Shown piece by piece: positions 34,701 through 44,038 of a stretch of 44,038 bases of DNA. This stretch comes from a virus. The DNA lies in IMG/VR virus record IMGVR_UViG_3300025131_008102, positions 1-44,038 of that record; one strand, 5' to 3'. Numbering within the stretch: the first letter of the stretch is position 1; every line of letters begins with the position of its first letter. Under the pieces are notes generated by a model. It did no database searches. It was not told where the DNA came from and saw nothing but the letters and a program-made list of their open reading frames with translations. A program made the translations under genes and the position numbers.

Positions 34701-37700
34701 TGATACCAAAAATGCCAGTTCTGATGTATTGAATTTGAATACTTTGCTACTGAATTGGACTTTCGGACAAGTTACAGGATCGAACGCCGGCGGAAACTTT
34801 AGTATTTTAGATTTGAGTTCTGGATCGATAGCGCGCCAATATGAATATGGAACAATGGGCGCCCTCACCGGGTATCAACAGCCCGGCTGGGGCTATGGGT
34901 TCCCCGCTACAAGCTCTGGCTCCATTAAGAAGAAGCAAATAAACACCTTTAAGTTTATTGAACCCGAAAGGGCAACTTCTGGGGATGCGATCCAAATTCT
35001 GTCCGAAGATGACAAGGTTTTCGGCGTAGTCGAAACGGTACCCAATTATGTCTATACAGTTGAAAAGAGCATGTATCGGGCAATCTCTGAAGAAATGCTC
35101 GACTTCTTTGCGGGAGTTGTAGACTTTAATAATCTTATTGGTGCCCCTGTTAACAGATATCGCATGCGCTATAAAGCGCTTGAGCAACTCCGCGGCATTT
35201 TCTTTGAACGTGTAACCCAGACTAGTCAAGTAGAAAAGTTTGTAGAATACTACAAATGGTTTGATGACGCGATGACCCAGATTATGGGACAGTTGGTACC
35301 AGCTTCTTCCGACTTTACCTCAGATGTTTACAATGTTATTGAAAGTCATGCGTTAGAGAGAAACAAGTACAAGACTCAATATCCTACTTTGGAAACCAAC
35401 CCGGGAGAACCCGGTGGCGCCATCCAAGGCATCGGGGAGATGGGCATTGATTATTCCGAAATGGCTTCAACCCTGGCGGCATCTCCGCGGCCAACTAACA
35501 AGCACATTCCTTTCTGGAAGAAACGAGCCAAAAGGTCATCCCCAGAAATTACTTCTGGCGATGCGACGATTGATACTCAACGCGAAACCTACCGACTTGT
35601 TATCAATTCTGCTCCACGATTTGCGACCAAACCTTTAGTAGCCGTAACCAGAGCCGGCACCAATTATGAACCAAATCTATATGCCAACAGAAATTTCCAG
35701 AAGCTTTATGAGCTAAAACACGGAAAAGTAAACGAATCGTTGATTCATGGCGGCGTGAACTTCGAAAGAGGCAAGAACATTCACTATGTCTATAACTCTT
35801 TGTATCCTTTTGGTCCCATCGACACGACGGGCGGACGTTTTGTCCCACTCAATGTGTTGTTAGGGCTTACCAAGGATATGACTCCTATCCAAAACTTCTT
35901 AGATAATCGAGAGCTAAGAAAGCGCGTTAAGAGAGCAGTTCTGGTATACTCAGGTCGAGATTTCCAGAAGGGCGTAGGTTACGAAAACATGAAGTCGACG
36001 CTAGCGTTCCCCTTCAACATTATGAGTTCGTCGGTCACTACCGGCTTTAATCAGGAGGTAGTGAACAACGTTGGCGCCGGACTAGAAATCACAAACCTTC
36101 ACAATGATGTTTATGGTCCAGATATGGAAGTACCCATGCAGGGACCATTCACCGAGAAGTATGTTGGCGGACACCAGTCACGGCATGTAGGGCTGAACAC
36201 TGGGAGCGTGCCTGATACCTATAAGACACGACCTGAAGCATGGAAGCTCTTAGTTGGCGAGTGTCCCGATCAAGGTACTGGTTCTGTGGGTATGGCCTCT
36301 CCGACCTATCCGTATCCGGATGTGGGCGCGCCCCCAAGCAGTTCAGTAGGCACTATTAAGATTACCAATACTCTTGGGATTGGAGATTACGTTACGATTG
36401 GCGACGGCGGAAGTTCGGTTAAATTTAAAATCCCTTTTGAAAATGACAAGGCTATGTTGTTCCAAGATCGCGCAGGCTCATTGGTGGCTTTATCGGGAGA
36501 TGCATCGGCAAGTTATGGGCTCCCTTCCGACCATCCTTTGGATTATTATCTTATTGAAAAAGGCACTATTAGCGCATGGCTTCGTGCTGACCGCACCACT
36601 GGCACTGGTTGGATTTTTGCCGCGGGACTGAGCCACGGAATTATGGCTTTTGGATATCGAAGCGATAATAAATTACAGCTTTATCAACAGTGGTATAACG
36701 CCGATGGAGGGGGAAACGTAAATGTAGACTTTCGCACCGATGCCGCGGCCATTACCGATGGTGTGTGGCACCATGTTGCCGTAACCTATGATGCTACTTT
36801 AACCGGAGCCATGGATCCTAAGTTCTTTGTCGACGGGGTTTTGCAAGCTTCTTCGGTTTCAACAGCTGTCCCCACGGCTGCGGGCTCTCAGCTTAGACTC
36901 AGGCAAAAAGTTGAAGGAACATTGTCCGGGTGTGGTGCATGTAGAGTAATAACCGCGATTGGTGGCTCTGGAAATGCTACCGTTACTGTGAGTGGTGCGC
37001 TCGATGAAGTCAACATCTGGCAGCTAAGCATGAGTGCTGATCAGATTACTGAGTTGTATGCCACCGGAAGCGTGTTGAATCTAAAACAACATTCAGCATA
37101 TTTGAATAATAGCGCGAGTTTATATTCCTGGTACCGAATGGGAGATGACGCCAGTGATGCTATCGATGGCACGGGAAATTATGACTTAGGGACCAATTCG
37201 ATAGTTGATCAAACTGGACGCGCAAACGGTAATCCTGGAGATGTGTCGAGTCCCGCGATGTCATTTACGACCAATGTAACTACTGCTTCCGCTGATCCAG
37301 ACACGTTTACTACATGGACAAATGGGGCAACAGTTAGTATCACGGCTCAGAATCTTACAGATGCAGTTAATGCATCTTCGTTGAACATTAGTGCATCAAA
37401 GGGAGCAGGCTCATGGCTAACGTTAGCCAACACTAAATATGGTGTGTCCGGCTCCTCAAAGAGAAGTGCACGCGGCTCTCTCGGAAACGTTACCATTGTT
37501 GCCTCGGCTTCTTCTGGCCAGATCTGGCCTTTCGGAATGTCTGGCGGTGTAGATCCTGTAATTCTCAACTTTAACGCACCACGCGCAACTTATTACCGAG
37601 ACTTTATCGCAAAGAGCCCTGTAAACATTCGTAACATTCAAATGAAGACGGGTTCCACCATTATCGGGAACTACCAGCACAACTATGAAGTTGTTAACTC

Positions 37701-40700
37701 TGTCGGAGCTTTCGGAAACCCACGCTCCTTCATCGAGAATCAGCCTACACTGCCGTCTGTTATCACCTCCAATACAAACCTTAACAAGGGAGGCTCCGCC
37801 AGTTTCGGTGGCACCCAGACCGGACAGACAGTACTTAATTACCTAACCCTCAACCGAGAATCTGCAAGTCATTTTGATTTCGGACTTGATTATGGAATTA
37901 CGGACAACTCCGGCGCTTACGCCAATAAGTCGATTATCGTATCGCGATTTGGTGCTCCTGGTGGCCGCGAAACCATGGCAAGAGGTTATCAAGATTTTAG
38001 ATCAGGTGAATATTCGGTATACAATGCGGTACCTTATAGAAACTTGACAGTGTTGGATGCCGGCGGCGCCGGTACTTATGTTCTTTCTAATATGGATCCC
38101 ACCGCGCTGATTGTGACAAGTTCGGGCTACCAGATTACTGCTAGCGGCTACAGAGTGAATGACATTCACAACCGACCGTTTGGTTTGCGTCAGCACTTGG
38201 CGCGCCACTCAGGACGTTTTGGGCGAGATTCCTATGCTATTACGGGCGCCACCTTTGCTCTTAACGGACCGGGAGCATCGTATAATCAGTTACCGGCCTA
38301 TAATAAGACCAATAGAAATCCGCAGAAAAAACTTATAATAGCATATGATGGAAATTATTTAACTTCGAGCCAAAGGGATAACTATTTTGTTTCACATCAA
38401 ATCCCGCGCTCTGACCGTCAATATCTCTGGATTACATCTTCATTAGTGAGCGAGAACGATAACTTTAGATACCTTCCTCGCGATTATATGGTGAGTACCT
38501 CTCTTGGATATGTGGAACCTTATTCGTTTGTGAGCGCCAGCGCCGTAGGTTCTGCTATCTATGTCGGATCTCGCCGCTGGGGATACCCTCCTGGGGAAGG
38601 CTCTGGTACCGGCTCCAGTGCCCAGCCCACCGATTTTGCCGGCATCAATTTTAACGTCTATGAACCCGTTAGCTCATCAACAAACATACTGGGATATCCC
38701 TCTTCCGTAGAACTCTTCGATGGCACCGCAGCATCCGGTCAATATATAAATCGTACAACTGTTCCGCTCTCCCGGTGGAGTGCTGGCTCTATATATTTCG
38801 CGCGTCTCCAAAGCTATGCATTTAATGCATTAATGCTTCATCGGAACGGACCTTATGGATGGCCAATTTTTAAGCAGATTGATTATAACAATCCCCTCAC
38901 TCGCTACGAAAAGCGCAATAACCTGCTTTCAGTGTATACTCCTGGTACCGGAGACAATGGCACAGATTTTAAACACTTCGATCTTTCTCCCGTTTCTATG
39001 CGAGGCAGACCTGCCAAGATTAACTTCGACACATCCGACACAGAAGATGTAACCTTGGTGGCATCTCATAACAACATGGAGATCTTCTTTAAGAGCAACG
39101 AGCTTAATGATATGGTAGGAGTGGATTACGATGAAATCTCCACACCGCTAGAACAAGTAATGGAGATCACTAGAGTTAATCCTTCCTATAGCCCTAACTG
39201 GATTATGTATAGTGAGAATATTTTCCCGTCTTCTCGCAATGAATTTGAGAGTTATGCAACTCAGCGAACCGGCTATAACAACAAATATTGGGCGAAAACA
39301 CAAGACCGCGCGCTCGGTGATGCTACAACGCAAGCTCCACGCGTGGCATTAGCACTAGAGCAAGAACTTTCTAATTCGTTTGGCATTACGATGAACAATG
39401 CGCCTTTACCTGACCCCAACGATGGAAGGACGATGACTGGTCAAAACTATTTACAACTTACTCAATCCGCATGGCCCCTGGATCCTCCTCAAGATTTCAT
39501 GACACGATGCTTGTGGGGAGATACAGATAACCACCCCACAGATCTTGGAAATCGCACGCCCGATGCGAGCGTTGGATGGTGGTATTATCCCATCTTCGCC
39601 GGCAATATCCATCCTAGTACTGCCAGCGCGTATGCCAGCAATATAGATGCCTTCGCGTCGTACCGACAAAACATTTTCCGCGGCGAGCCCTCCAGTGGTG
39701 TAGGAAACGGCGCCGGCGCCGGCGAACTTCAAAATTACTATGTGATGCCATCCATAAGATCGACCCAATATAACCGTACTGTTGCTGTGACGCAAATGTC
39801 CCCCGGCGCCCTCTATGCACGCAAGCAGACTCTCGGATCACCGAAATCGGTGGTAAGCCCTACAGGTATTGAGATATCAGCCACTGGCTCTTTGACAGGA
39901 GCATTTGATCTTTATGAGCAATTAATGATTGCATCGGGTGCTGACGGAGGATTGATACAAGGAAATGGAATTTGGGCGGGAGAAGCCGCGTGGGATGCAC
40001 CGAGCAATGCAAGTATTATTGTTCAATCTGGCTCTATCGAGCGTTCAATTTCCCGCCCGTCAGAACCATGGTTTACTACATATGATGACTTTAAGCAAGA
40101 TTTGAAATTAAAAGCCAAAGATTTTTCAATTGTTCCCGAGTTTCGTATTAGCGAACATGTAACCGACTTTAAGAGACACGGAATATCCAATCAAGACAAA
40201 TCTAACATTTTTGAAATTCCCGGTACTGGTATCAATAGTGAAACTACAAGCAGCTTTGGCTTGGATTATTCTAATTCTGAATTTCTTAAAGACTTTTTGA
40301 AAATCAAAGAAGACTCTCTTTTGGATGCTACCGAAATTAAACTAGAGTGCGAAGCAGCAATTCGATTCAATTCATATAAGGGCTTCTTTCCAGTTCAAAG
40401 ATCGACAGATCTGGTATCTCAATGGTCTAGTTCATATTTCGATGGTCTTATGGCAAATGTGAGACGAATGGGCGAGGATCTTCGCTACGTACAGGCAACG
40501 ACCGGAGCCGTGGGCCGTGATTTATTGCGGGTAAATGGTGGTGCCACTCGCCCTGTCATAGCTCCGCTATTCGCCCCAGGAATTCTCTATAACTCTATTA
40601 AATCGGGGATGGCAGTAGATTATCCGATAATTACCGATGGCACCAAGATGCTTCATTGGCCATTTTTGTCTTCATCGCGCGCCGGTACTGTGGGCTCTGC

Positions 40701-43700
40701 CTATGATTTAACTAGCAGCGGCTGGAATAGTGCCGACTGTACCGTTCGCTATACTTCGTCTGCCGCTGATCAGCTTGTAGCTTGGTGGCCTTTGACCGAG
40801 GATGTATCATCCGCTGGAAACTCCGGAGATTCTAGCAGTTATAGCCACGATGCCGATTGGTCCACGTTCGGCTCAAGGCCAGGTTATGACGGTACCGCTA
40901 CCCCTGCCATCTATGTGGGTCAGGGTTGTCAGCGCATAGATGATTCTGCTCGCGAGTGCGGCGATATCGGCGCCGCAACTATCTGGAATCCAATTATTGG
41001 CAACGACACCGGCGGAGGCTCGAATGAGATGGTAACCATCGCCGGATGGATTCAAATCGACGAATACGACGGAGTAGCCACTAACAACGTCATCATAGGC
41101 TTTGGAGATACGTCGCTACCCGAGACCGCCGGCGTTGGAGAGATAACTTTTGGATATATGCCCTCGCTGGCACGATTAACTTTGACGACACGATGGAATG
41201 GGGGTGATCAGACTCTTTGGCTAAGCAGCTATGTTTTTGAACAAGAGACTCCATATACGTTAGGTGAGGAGAGTGCTTGGTATCACGTAGCAGTAACATA
41301 TGACGCCACAGATCCCGCCAATTTACCCATTATGTATATTAATGGACTCAATGCTTACGCCTACGAGGCTGCATGGAAGGCTACTCCTACTGGTGTATGG
41401 GACGGCATTCAATCAGGCTCGTGTACTATTAGTGGTTATAACCAGCTATATACCTGGAACGGGAACATGCAAAACCTCTCTGTGTGGAAGACGATTTTGC
41501 CTGTGGACGAGATACGGGCTCTGGCTCAAGCAAAAACTTTCCAGAATAAAGTTGGTGGTTGGGCGTATGTTACTGGAACCAATGGTTTTAATTATGCCAT
41601 TACCCCCAATGCTAATAATTTAAAGAAATCGGCCGAAGACCCCGCGGGTTATACTGGAACTGGATCATTTTGGGACAAGCGAATTCCTTTTGAGGCAATT
41701 ATTCGACCCGAGCTTTATATGGCTCGGGATCCTCTCATAGACTTAGAATCCCATTCTTGGGCAAATCTCAAAAATGTAACAACTTCAATGGGCAATAGTC
41801 CAAATGATGATCTTTATAGTTTAATGGCTAGCAACTACTTCGCCGAAATTGGCAATTTCTTTCTGCAGGATTCTCAATATACTAAATTAGAATCTGATGT
41901 GGTAGGAGACAAGCTACTATTCGAATCAGGAAGTGTTTATGCGGCGCGCATTAAATTGCGTAGATCAACTACGGGTCCTCGTATCTATAGTTTTGAGCCC
42001 GATTCTAATGGAAATACTTACGCTGCTTCGACGTCTTCTATTCACGGACCTTCATTTTATCGGCCCCTCGGAGGCTCAACTACTTATAGTGGTGACCCGG
42101 ACACCCCAACCGTTCGAACTTTCTTCCCCACCGCTGCCTACTTCCCACTCCCACAGGATCCCCAATTCGCCGGTACAACCTTTTCCACCGCCGGCGGCGG
42201 TAGTGAAACAATCCGAACTCCAGGATTCCGAGAGACTTTTACTTTATATAGCCGCCCCACAGCGTTTGGTCCGCCCGTAGCTTCGGGCCGCATTTCGGGA
42301 ACCCTGGCATTTGATACGAATGCTTCGACGGTTAACATCGTAACTCCATTACGAAGTCGCCCGGGACGATACACCTATTCGCCTAATGGTCCCCCGGCCC
42401 TCCCTCAACAAATATCTGCTGCATATGTGCAAGAAAACGTGAATAGCCCGATGGATTCCTATAGCGGATACAATTGGGCGTTTACTCCTCCGTACTATAA
42501 TGGGGAATCTTGGGCTGACATTATTTTCTGGCCAACAGCCGGGAAAGAATATGGTGTGGAAGATATTTTATCAGAGGCCAAAATTCAGTATTGGAGATAT
42601 GATGGCGGCGGCCGCGGACGCGCTGGGGATTTGGCTGCCGCACGCCGGGAGGCAGATAGATCCGCCACAGTAAAAAATGATGCGTGGGGAACTTGTAAAT
42701 TAGGATTCACTGGATCCGGGAATATGTCCTCGATTGATGGCGTCATAGCCGACCGCGGCGCAATTTCCGGCGCCTTTGTGGGTTCCGTTCCTGGCATTTA
42801 TGATGCAGATTCTATTAATAGAAATGCTATGCAAATGTCCGCTAGCATTAACTTGTTAGGCATCGAAAAAGTACAGTTTACTGAAAGAGACAAATTTGAT
42901 AATATTACGTCTACTCGCGACACATCCACAGGCACCAAGTGGGTAATCCAGCCTAAATTTGAAACTCCTCATTTAAACTTTAACAACGCATATAGTCAAG
43001 CTAAAATGCCTCTTTATGGGTCCGCATCGGTACCTATTGGAATATGGCATCAATTTGGAGATATTCCGACAGATCCAAATGTGGGTATTTTCTTAGAAAT
43101 TGATGATATTCCACGGCAATGGCAGAAAAACCATTATGAAATGTGGATGTTTGATAGTATCTATAATAATAATAATGCATCCGGGTTTGGAAATCAAGAG
43201 CGCTTTAGATCTCTATCACGCGTATTTGGCTTTAAAAATGAAACTAAGTCAAAACGCCTGGGAGAGTTAAAAGACAGTCAAACCTTGCGTGAGGCAATTG
43301 TGGCTGTTCCCTATATCACAGATGTGTCTCCATCCGTCAATCCTGCTGTAGGTATGAGTAACGATTTGGTCCAAACAAACAAAAAGTTTATTAATATTCC
43401 CATCGAAAGATTTGAAGCAGCGCAAAAGGCCCGCGAAGGCAGTCTCGAAGGAGACTCTTTAGTGACCGCCGGCGAATCCATTCGTAAGTTAATTCAGAAA
43501 ATGAATCGGTACGTCCTGCCACCTCAGTTTGATTTCATGAATAATAGATCAGTTGATCCTATGGTCATGTATCTCTTTGAGTTTGAATACAAATTAGATC
43601 GAGACGACTTATCATATATTTGGCAGAACCTCGCACCTCGCGACTATAAGAAATTAACCTTCCAGAAATCATCTATTGCTCACGAACTAATGGATACCGA

Positions 43701-44038
43701 GTTGTTATCTCAAGCAAATATTATGGACAATCCTAATTTGCGTTGGATGATATTTAAAGTTAAGCAGAGATCTCAGGCAACTTATGAGGAGATAACCGTC
43801 GCACAAGCCGGCGATACCCCTCGAACCCCGTTCGTACAGGGCGCAGTAGACCCAAAAACCGGCTATAAGATTGCCTATAACTGGCCCTATGATTATGTTT
43901 CTTTCGTAGAAATGGTGAAGATTGATGCGCAAGTCTTGTATGGTGGAAGAGGCACTGCCCAAAACCGCTTGTCGCCCAATAGAACAACCCCATCACCGCT
44001 TCTAGAGTCCCCCTCGGACCTGCAGGCAGGACTGACAC
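31759..44038 (+). CDS. Giant multi-LamG structural protein (partial at 3' end), at least 4093 aa
   Basis: A single frame is open from the ATG at 31759 to the window edge, 4093 codons plus one base, without a stop; I read it line by line and saw no frame break. It starts MSIKKLFGSV. Three concanavalin/LamG-like domains are visible: about residues 205-400 (SIEFWMKK ... LDEFRFWKV), 1600-1775 (TISAWLRAD, WHHVAVTYDAT, LDEVNIWQL) and 3090-3255 (VTIAGWIQI, WYHVAVTYDAT, MQNLSVWKT). The second and third share the WxHVAVTYDAT strand. The rest is beta-rich and Ser/Gly/Thr-rich with several long, more conserved-looking parts. It follows baseplate genes and is probably a virion protein that contacts the host glycan; which part of the tail is unknown. 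Confidence 0.85.
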   Translation, partial: MSIKKLFGSVEDGRNYLSDTDQKDAFKDVESERNLEQLKAKQSTFVPQVDYTLPSQFAKFGSAYLYYKGAMTQITDYYPYDGSDAEINKFYNNLLDIEKYIFNHMYPRRNGYVKLAESTGTGHSVTGTTGAGVGPAGYAIPTTNEYITLKGGPHAVNATASLVQSSNDPYSQKFQYSNVYDTSIYTTEGLPSDYGQGTRQSNLQSNFDTGVSIEFWMKKPSFNSSEDGNRETIFDLWTSGSHTSSADYGRIILELTGGATATSPFLLTVHSGATSAFTRVEIGSASLTPSSLATWTHIGLVMYNTGSDFISKLYVNGALNNTQTAAGTTINQLKQKDTMARIGALLTAPNDADFRFDPGVLAGANKLSASLDEFRFWKVKRSAQDIGRYWFTQVRGGSNTDISNTTLGVYYKFNEGITDNSTIDSNVLDYSGRISNGNWIGYGTNSRSTGSAIVEASASATEYKDPIIYSQHPRVAGLREGLLESGSYYDDTNNSLFMNYAPNWVIEEHRDNENSNLAIISHIMGSYFDKLYLQSRELSRLKGTNYTSASAQPLPFAQHLPQSLGLYTPQIFIDATVMERFLDRNNDSRFSGSLDETKNLVYLNLYNNLTNIFKSKGTEKALRNVLRCFNVDEKLIKINTYAQNTTFPLSNNYEQVLETKNYVNFNKVANRSAVIYQSVSGSGLESQNLYPQPTLPTHWREPNADLSSWTQGRGFISASVNQYEVNYGATIEAEALFPYWDNRNYSADPRDYTTVSLFGMVTPLTSSGTPDVGSQKPNGPGLSGSDTTVNPDDYANFRVQAIKESPTSKNVYFVLTSSAAASSVHPSGSSLAKSSIFPLLSSSAFFNIYDNTIWNFSVRVEAKHDTPTIYITGLGDSSPYKPEYNVIFEGRNIDSGFVRNKFSVTGTIPYVSGNNFLKTPKRLFAGAERTNLTGTLINKSDVLIGSMKYWAKSLQDGTLAQHAHDVDNYGISGSYQNVSAIDTKNASSDVLNLNTLLLNWTFGQVTGSNAGGNFSILDLSSGSIARQYEYGTMGALTGYQQPGWGYGFPATSSGSIKKKQINTFKFIEPERATSGDAIQILSEDDKVFGVVETVPNYVYTVEKSMYRAISEEMLDFFAGVVDFNNLIGAPVNRYRMRYKALEQLRGIFFERVTQTSQVEKFVEYYKWFDDAMTQIMGQLVPASSDFTSDVYNVIESHALERNKYKTQYPTLETNPGEPGGAIQGIGEMGIDYSEMASTLAASPRPTNKHIPFWKKRAKRSSPEITSGDATIDTQRETYRLVINSAPRFATKPLVAVTRAGTNYEPNLYANRNFQKLYELKHGKVNESLIHGGVNFERGKNIHYVYNSLYPFGPIDTTGGRFVPLNVLLGLTKDMTPIQNFLDNRELRKRVKRAVLVYSGRDFQKGVGYENMKSTLAFPFNIMSSSVTTGFNQEVVNNVGAGLEITNLHNDVYGPDMEVPMQGPFTEKYVGGHQSRHVGLNTGSVPDTYKTRPEAWKLLVGECPDQGTGSVGMASPTYPYPDVGAPPSSSVGTIKITNTLGIGDYVTIGDGGSSVKFKIPFENDKAMLFQDRAGSLVALSGDASASYGLPSDHPLDYYLIEKGTISAWLRADRTTGTGWIFAAGLSHGIMAFGYRSDNKLQLYQQWYNADGGGNVNVDFRTDAAAITDGVWHHVAVTYDATLTGAMDPKFFVDGVLQASSVSTAVPTAAGSQLRLRQKVEGTLSGCGACRVITAIGGSGNATVTVSGALDEVNIWQLSMSADQITELYATGSVLNLKQHSAYLNNSASLYSWYRMGDDASDAIDGTGNYDLGTNSIVDQTGRANGNPGDVSSPAMSFTTNVTTASADPDTFTTWTNGATVSITAQNLTDAVNASSLNISASKGAGSWLTLANTKYGVSGSSKRSARGSLGNVTIVASASSGQIWPFGMSGGVDPVILNFNAPRATYYRDFIAKSPVNIRNIQMKTGSTIIGNYQHNYEVVNSVGAFGNPRSFIENQPTLPSVITSNTNLNKGGSASFGGTQTGQTVLNYLTLNRESASHFDFGLDYGITDNSGAYANKSIIVSRFGAPGGRETMARGYQDFRSGEYSVYNAVPYRNLTVLDAGGAGTYVLSNMDPTALIVTSSGYQITASGYRVNDIHNRPFGLRQHLARHSGRFGRDSYAITGATFALNGPGASYNQLPAYNKTNRNPQKKLIIAYDGNYLTSSQRDNYFVSHQIPRSDRQYLWITSSLVSENDNFRYLPRDYMVSTSLGYVEPYSFVSASAVGSAIYVGSRRWGYPPGEGSGTGSSAQPTDFAGINFNVYEPVSSSTNILGYPSSVELFDGTAASGQYINRTTVPLSRWSAGSIYFARLQSYAFNALMLHRNGPYGWPIFKQIDYNNPLTRYEKRNNLLSVYTPGTGDNGTDFKHFDLSPVSMRGRPAKINFDTSDTEDVTLVASHNNMEIFFKSNELNDMVGVDYDEISTPLEQVMEITRVNPSYSPNWIMYSENIFPSSRNEFESYATQRTGYNNKYWAKTQDRALGDATTQAPRVALALEQELSNSFGITMNNAPLPDPNDGRTMTGQNYLQLTQSAWPLDPPQDFMTRCLWGDTDNHPTDLGNRTPDASVGWWYYPIFAGNIHPSTASAYASNIDAFASYRQNIFRGEPSSGVGNGAGAGELQNYYVMPSIRSTQYNRTVAVTQMSPGALYARKQTLGSPKSVVSPTGIEISATGSLTGAFDLYEQLMIASGADGGLIQGNGIWAGEAAWDAPSNASIIVQSGSIERSISRPSEPWFTTYDDFKQDLKLKAKDFSIVPEFRISEHVTDFKRHGISNQDKSNIFEIPGTGINSETTSSFGLDYSNSEFLKDFLKIKEDSLLDATEIKLECEAAIRFNSYKGFFPVQRSTDLVSQWSSSYFDGLMANVRRMGEDLRYVQATTGAVGRDLLRVNGGATRPVIAPLFAPGILYNSIKSGMAVDYPIITDGTKMLHWPFLSSSRAGTVGSAYDLTSSGWNSADCTVRYTSSAADQLVAWWPLTEDVSSAGNSGDSSSYSHDADWSTFGSRPGYDGTATPAIYVGQGCQRIDDSARECGDIGAATIWNPIIGNDTGGGSNEMVTIAGWIQIDEYDGVATNNVIIGFGDTSLPETAGVGEITFGYMPSLARLTLTTRWNGGDQTLWLSSYVFEQETPYTLGEESAWYHVAVTYDATDPANLPIMYINGLNAYAYEAAWKATPTGVWDGIQSGSCTISGYNQLYTWNGNMQNLSVWKTILPVDEIRALAQAKTFQNKVGGWAYVTGTNGFNYAITPNANNLKKSAEDPAGYTGTGSFWDKRIPFEAIIRPELYMARDPLIDLESHSWANLKNVTTSMGNSPNDDLYSLMASNYFAEIGNFFLQDSQYTKLESDVVGDKLLFESGSVYAARIKLRRSTTGPRIYSFEPDSNGNTYAASTSSIHGPSFYRPLGGSTTYSGDPDTPTVRTFFPTAAYFPLPQDPQFAGTTFSTAGGGSETIRTPGFRETFTLYSRPTAFGPPVASGRISGTLAFDTNASTVNIVTPLRSRPGRYTYSPNGPPALPQQISAAYVQENVNSPMDSYSGYNWAFTPPYYNGESWADIIFWPTAGKEYGVEDILSEAKIQYWRYDGGGRGRAGDLAAARREADRSATVKNDAWGTCKLGFTGSGNMSSIDGVIADRGAISGAFVGSVPGIYDADSINRNAMQMSASINLLGIEKVQFTERDKFDNITSTRDTSTGTKWVIQPKFETPHLNFNNAYSQAKMPLYGSASVPIGIWHQFGDIPTDPNVGIFLEIDDIPRQWQKNHYEMWMFDSIYNNNNASGFGNQERFRSLSRVFGFKNETKSKRLGELKDSQTLREAIVAVPYITDVSPSVNPAVGMSNDLVQTNKKFINIPIERFEAAQKAREGSLEGDSLVTAGESIRKLIQKMNRYVLPPQFDFMNNRSVDPMVMYLFEFEYKLDRDDLSYIWQNLAPRDYKKLTFQKSSIAHELMDTELLSQANIMDNPNLRWMIFKVKQRSQATYEEITVAQAGDTPRTPFVQGAVDPKTGYKIAYNWPYDYVSFVEMVKIDAQVLYGGRGTAQNRLSPNRTTPSPLLESPSDLQAGLT

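Noticed and set aside
35414-35638. A short frame in the giant gene that might signal a frameshift
   Set aside because: The main frame remains open and protein-like before, through and after this stretch.
1-44038. CRISPR arrays, insertion sequences, integrase or attachment sites
   Set aside because: No regularly spaced repeats, transposase or recombinase motifs were seen in any frame I examined.

Overview
This window looks like a piece of a large, virulent, contractile-tailed phage (myovirus, loosely T4-like), probably from an aquatic bacterium. The evidence is: every gene is on the + strand and genes abut or overlap; there is a PIN-PhoH protein, a T4 gp55-type late sigma factor, baseplate wedge proteins of the gp25 and gp6 (baseplate J) families, an encoded tRNA-Asn, and many small genes of unknown function. 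The aquatic origin and host are inference; nothing in the sequence fixes the host. The standard genetic code fits throughout.

Layout. (1) 1-4971, non-structural genes: an HxGH nucleotidyltransferase, tRNA-Asn(GUU), small proteins (one His-rich membrane protein), PIN-PhoH, an HEXXH metalloprotease-like protein and a RecB/Cas4-like nuclease. Only here do I see strong host-type sigma70 promoters (629-657, 3177-3205, 4151-4179, each with a 17-nt spacer). The only sizeable non-coding stretches of the window are also here: 611-741, 1672-1820 (structured) and 3171-3221; none exceeds 300 bases. (2) 4980-17105, a tightly overlapping glycan cassette of 15 genes: several glycosyltransferases, a UDP-glucose-4-epimerase-like SDR, a split HldE (nucleotidyltransferase then kinase) for ADP- or NDP-heptose, a small HAD phosphatase, a cupin, two PAPS-type sulfotransferases, a methyltransferase-like protein, an exostosin-like transferase, and GDP-mannose 4,6-dehydratase plus GDP-fucose synthase. 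Together they could make and transfer a heptose-, fucose- and possibly sulfate-bearing glycan. (3) 17127-18917, a small control block: zinc ribbon, membrane protein with an acidic tail, gp55-like late sigma factor, and two small unknowns. (4) 18904-44038, tail and baseplate: a spike-like protein with an L,D-peptidase-like His/Ser-x-Gly-Cys signature, a 329-aa structural protein, a 2218-aa protein, gp25-like, gp6-like, a 511-aa DNRLRE-like protein, and a giant reading frame of at least 4093 codons with three LamG/concanavalin-like domains that runs off the right edge.

How they may work together (inference): early promoters drive the left block; the gp55-like factor would switch on late genes; the large virion proteins with lectin-like domains build the host-contact apparatus; and the glycan cassette either decorates those virion proteins or remodels the host surface. 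The most unusual parts are the sulfotransferase- and heptose-containing glycan cassette, the giant multi-LamG protein, and the structured leader of phoH, which lacks a Shine-Dalgarno sequence.
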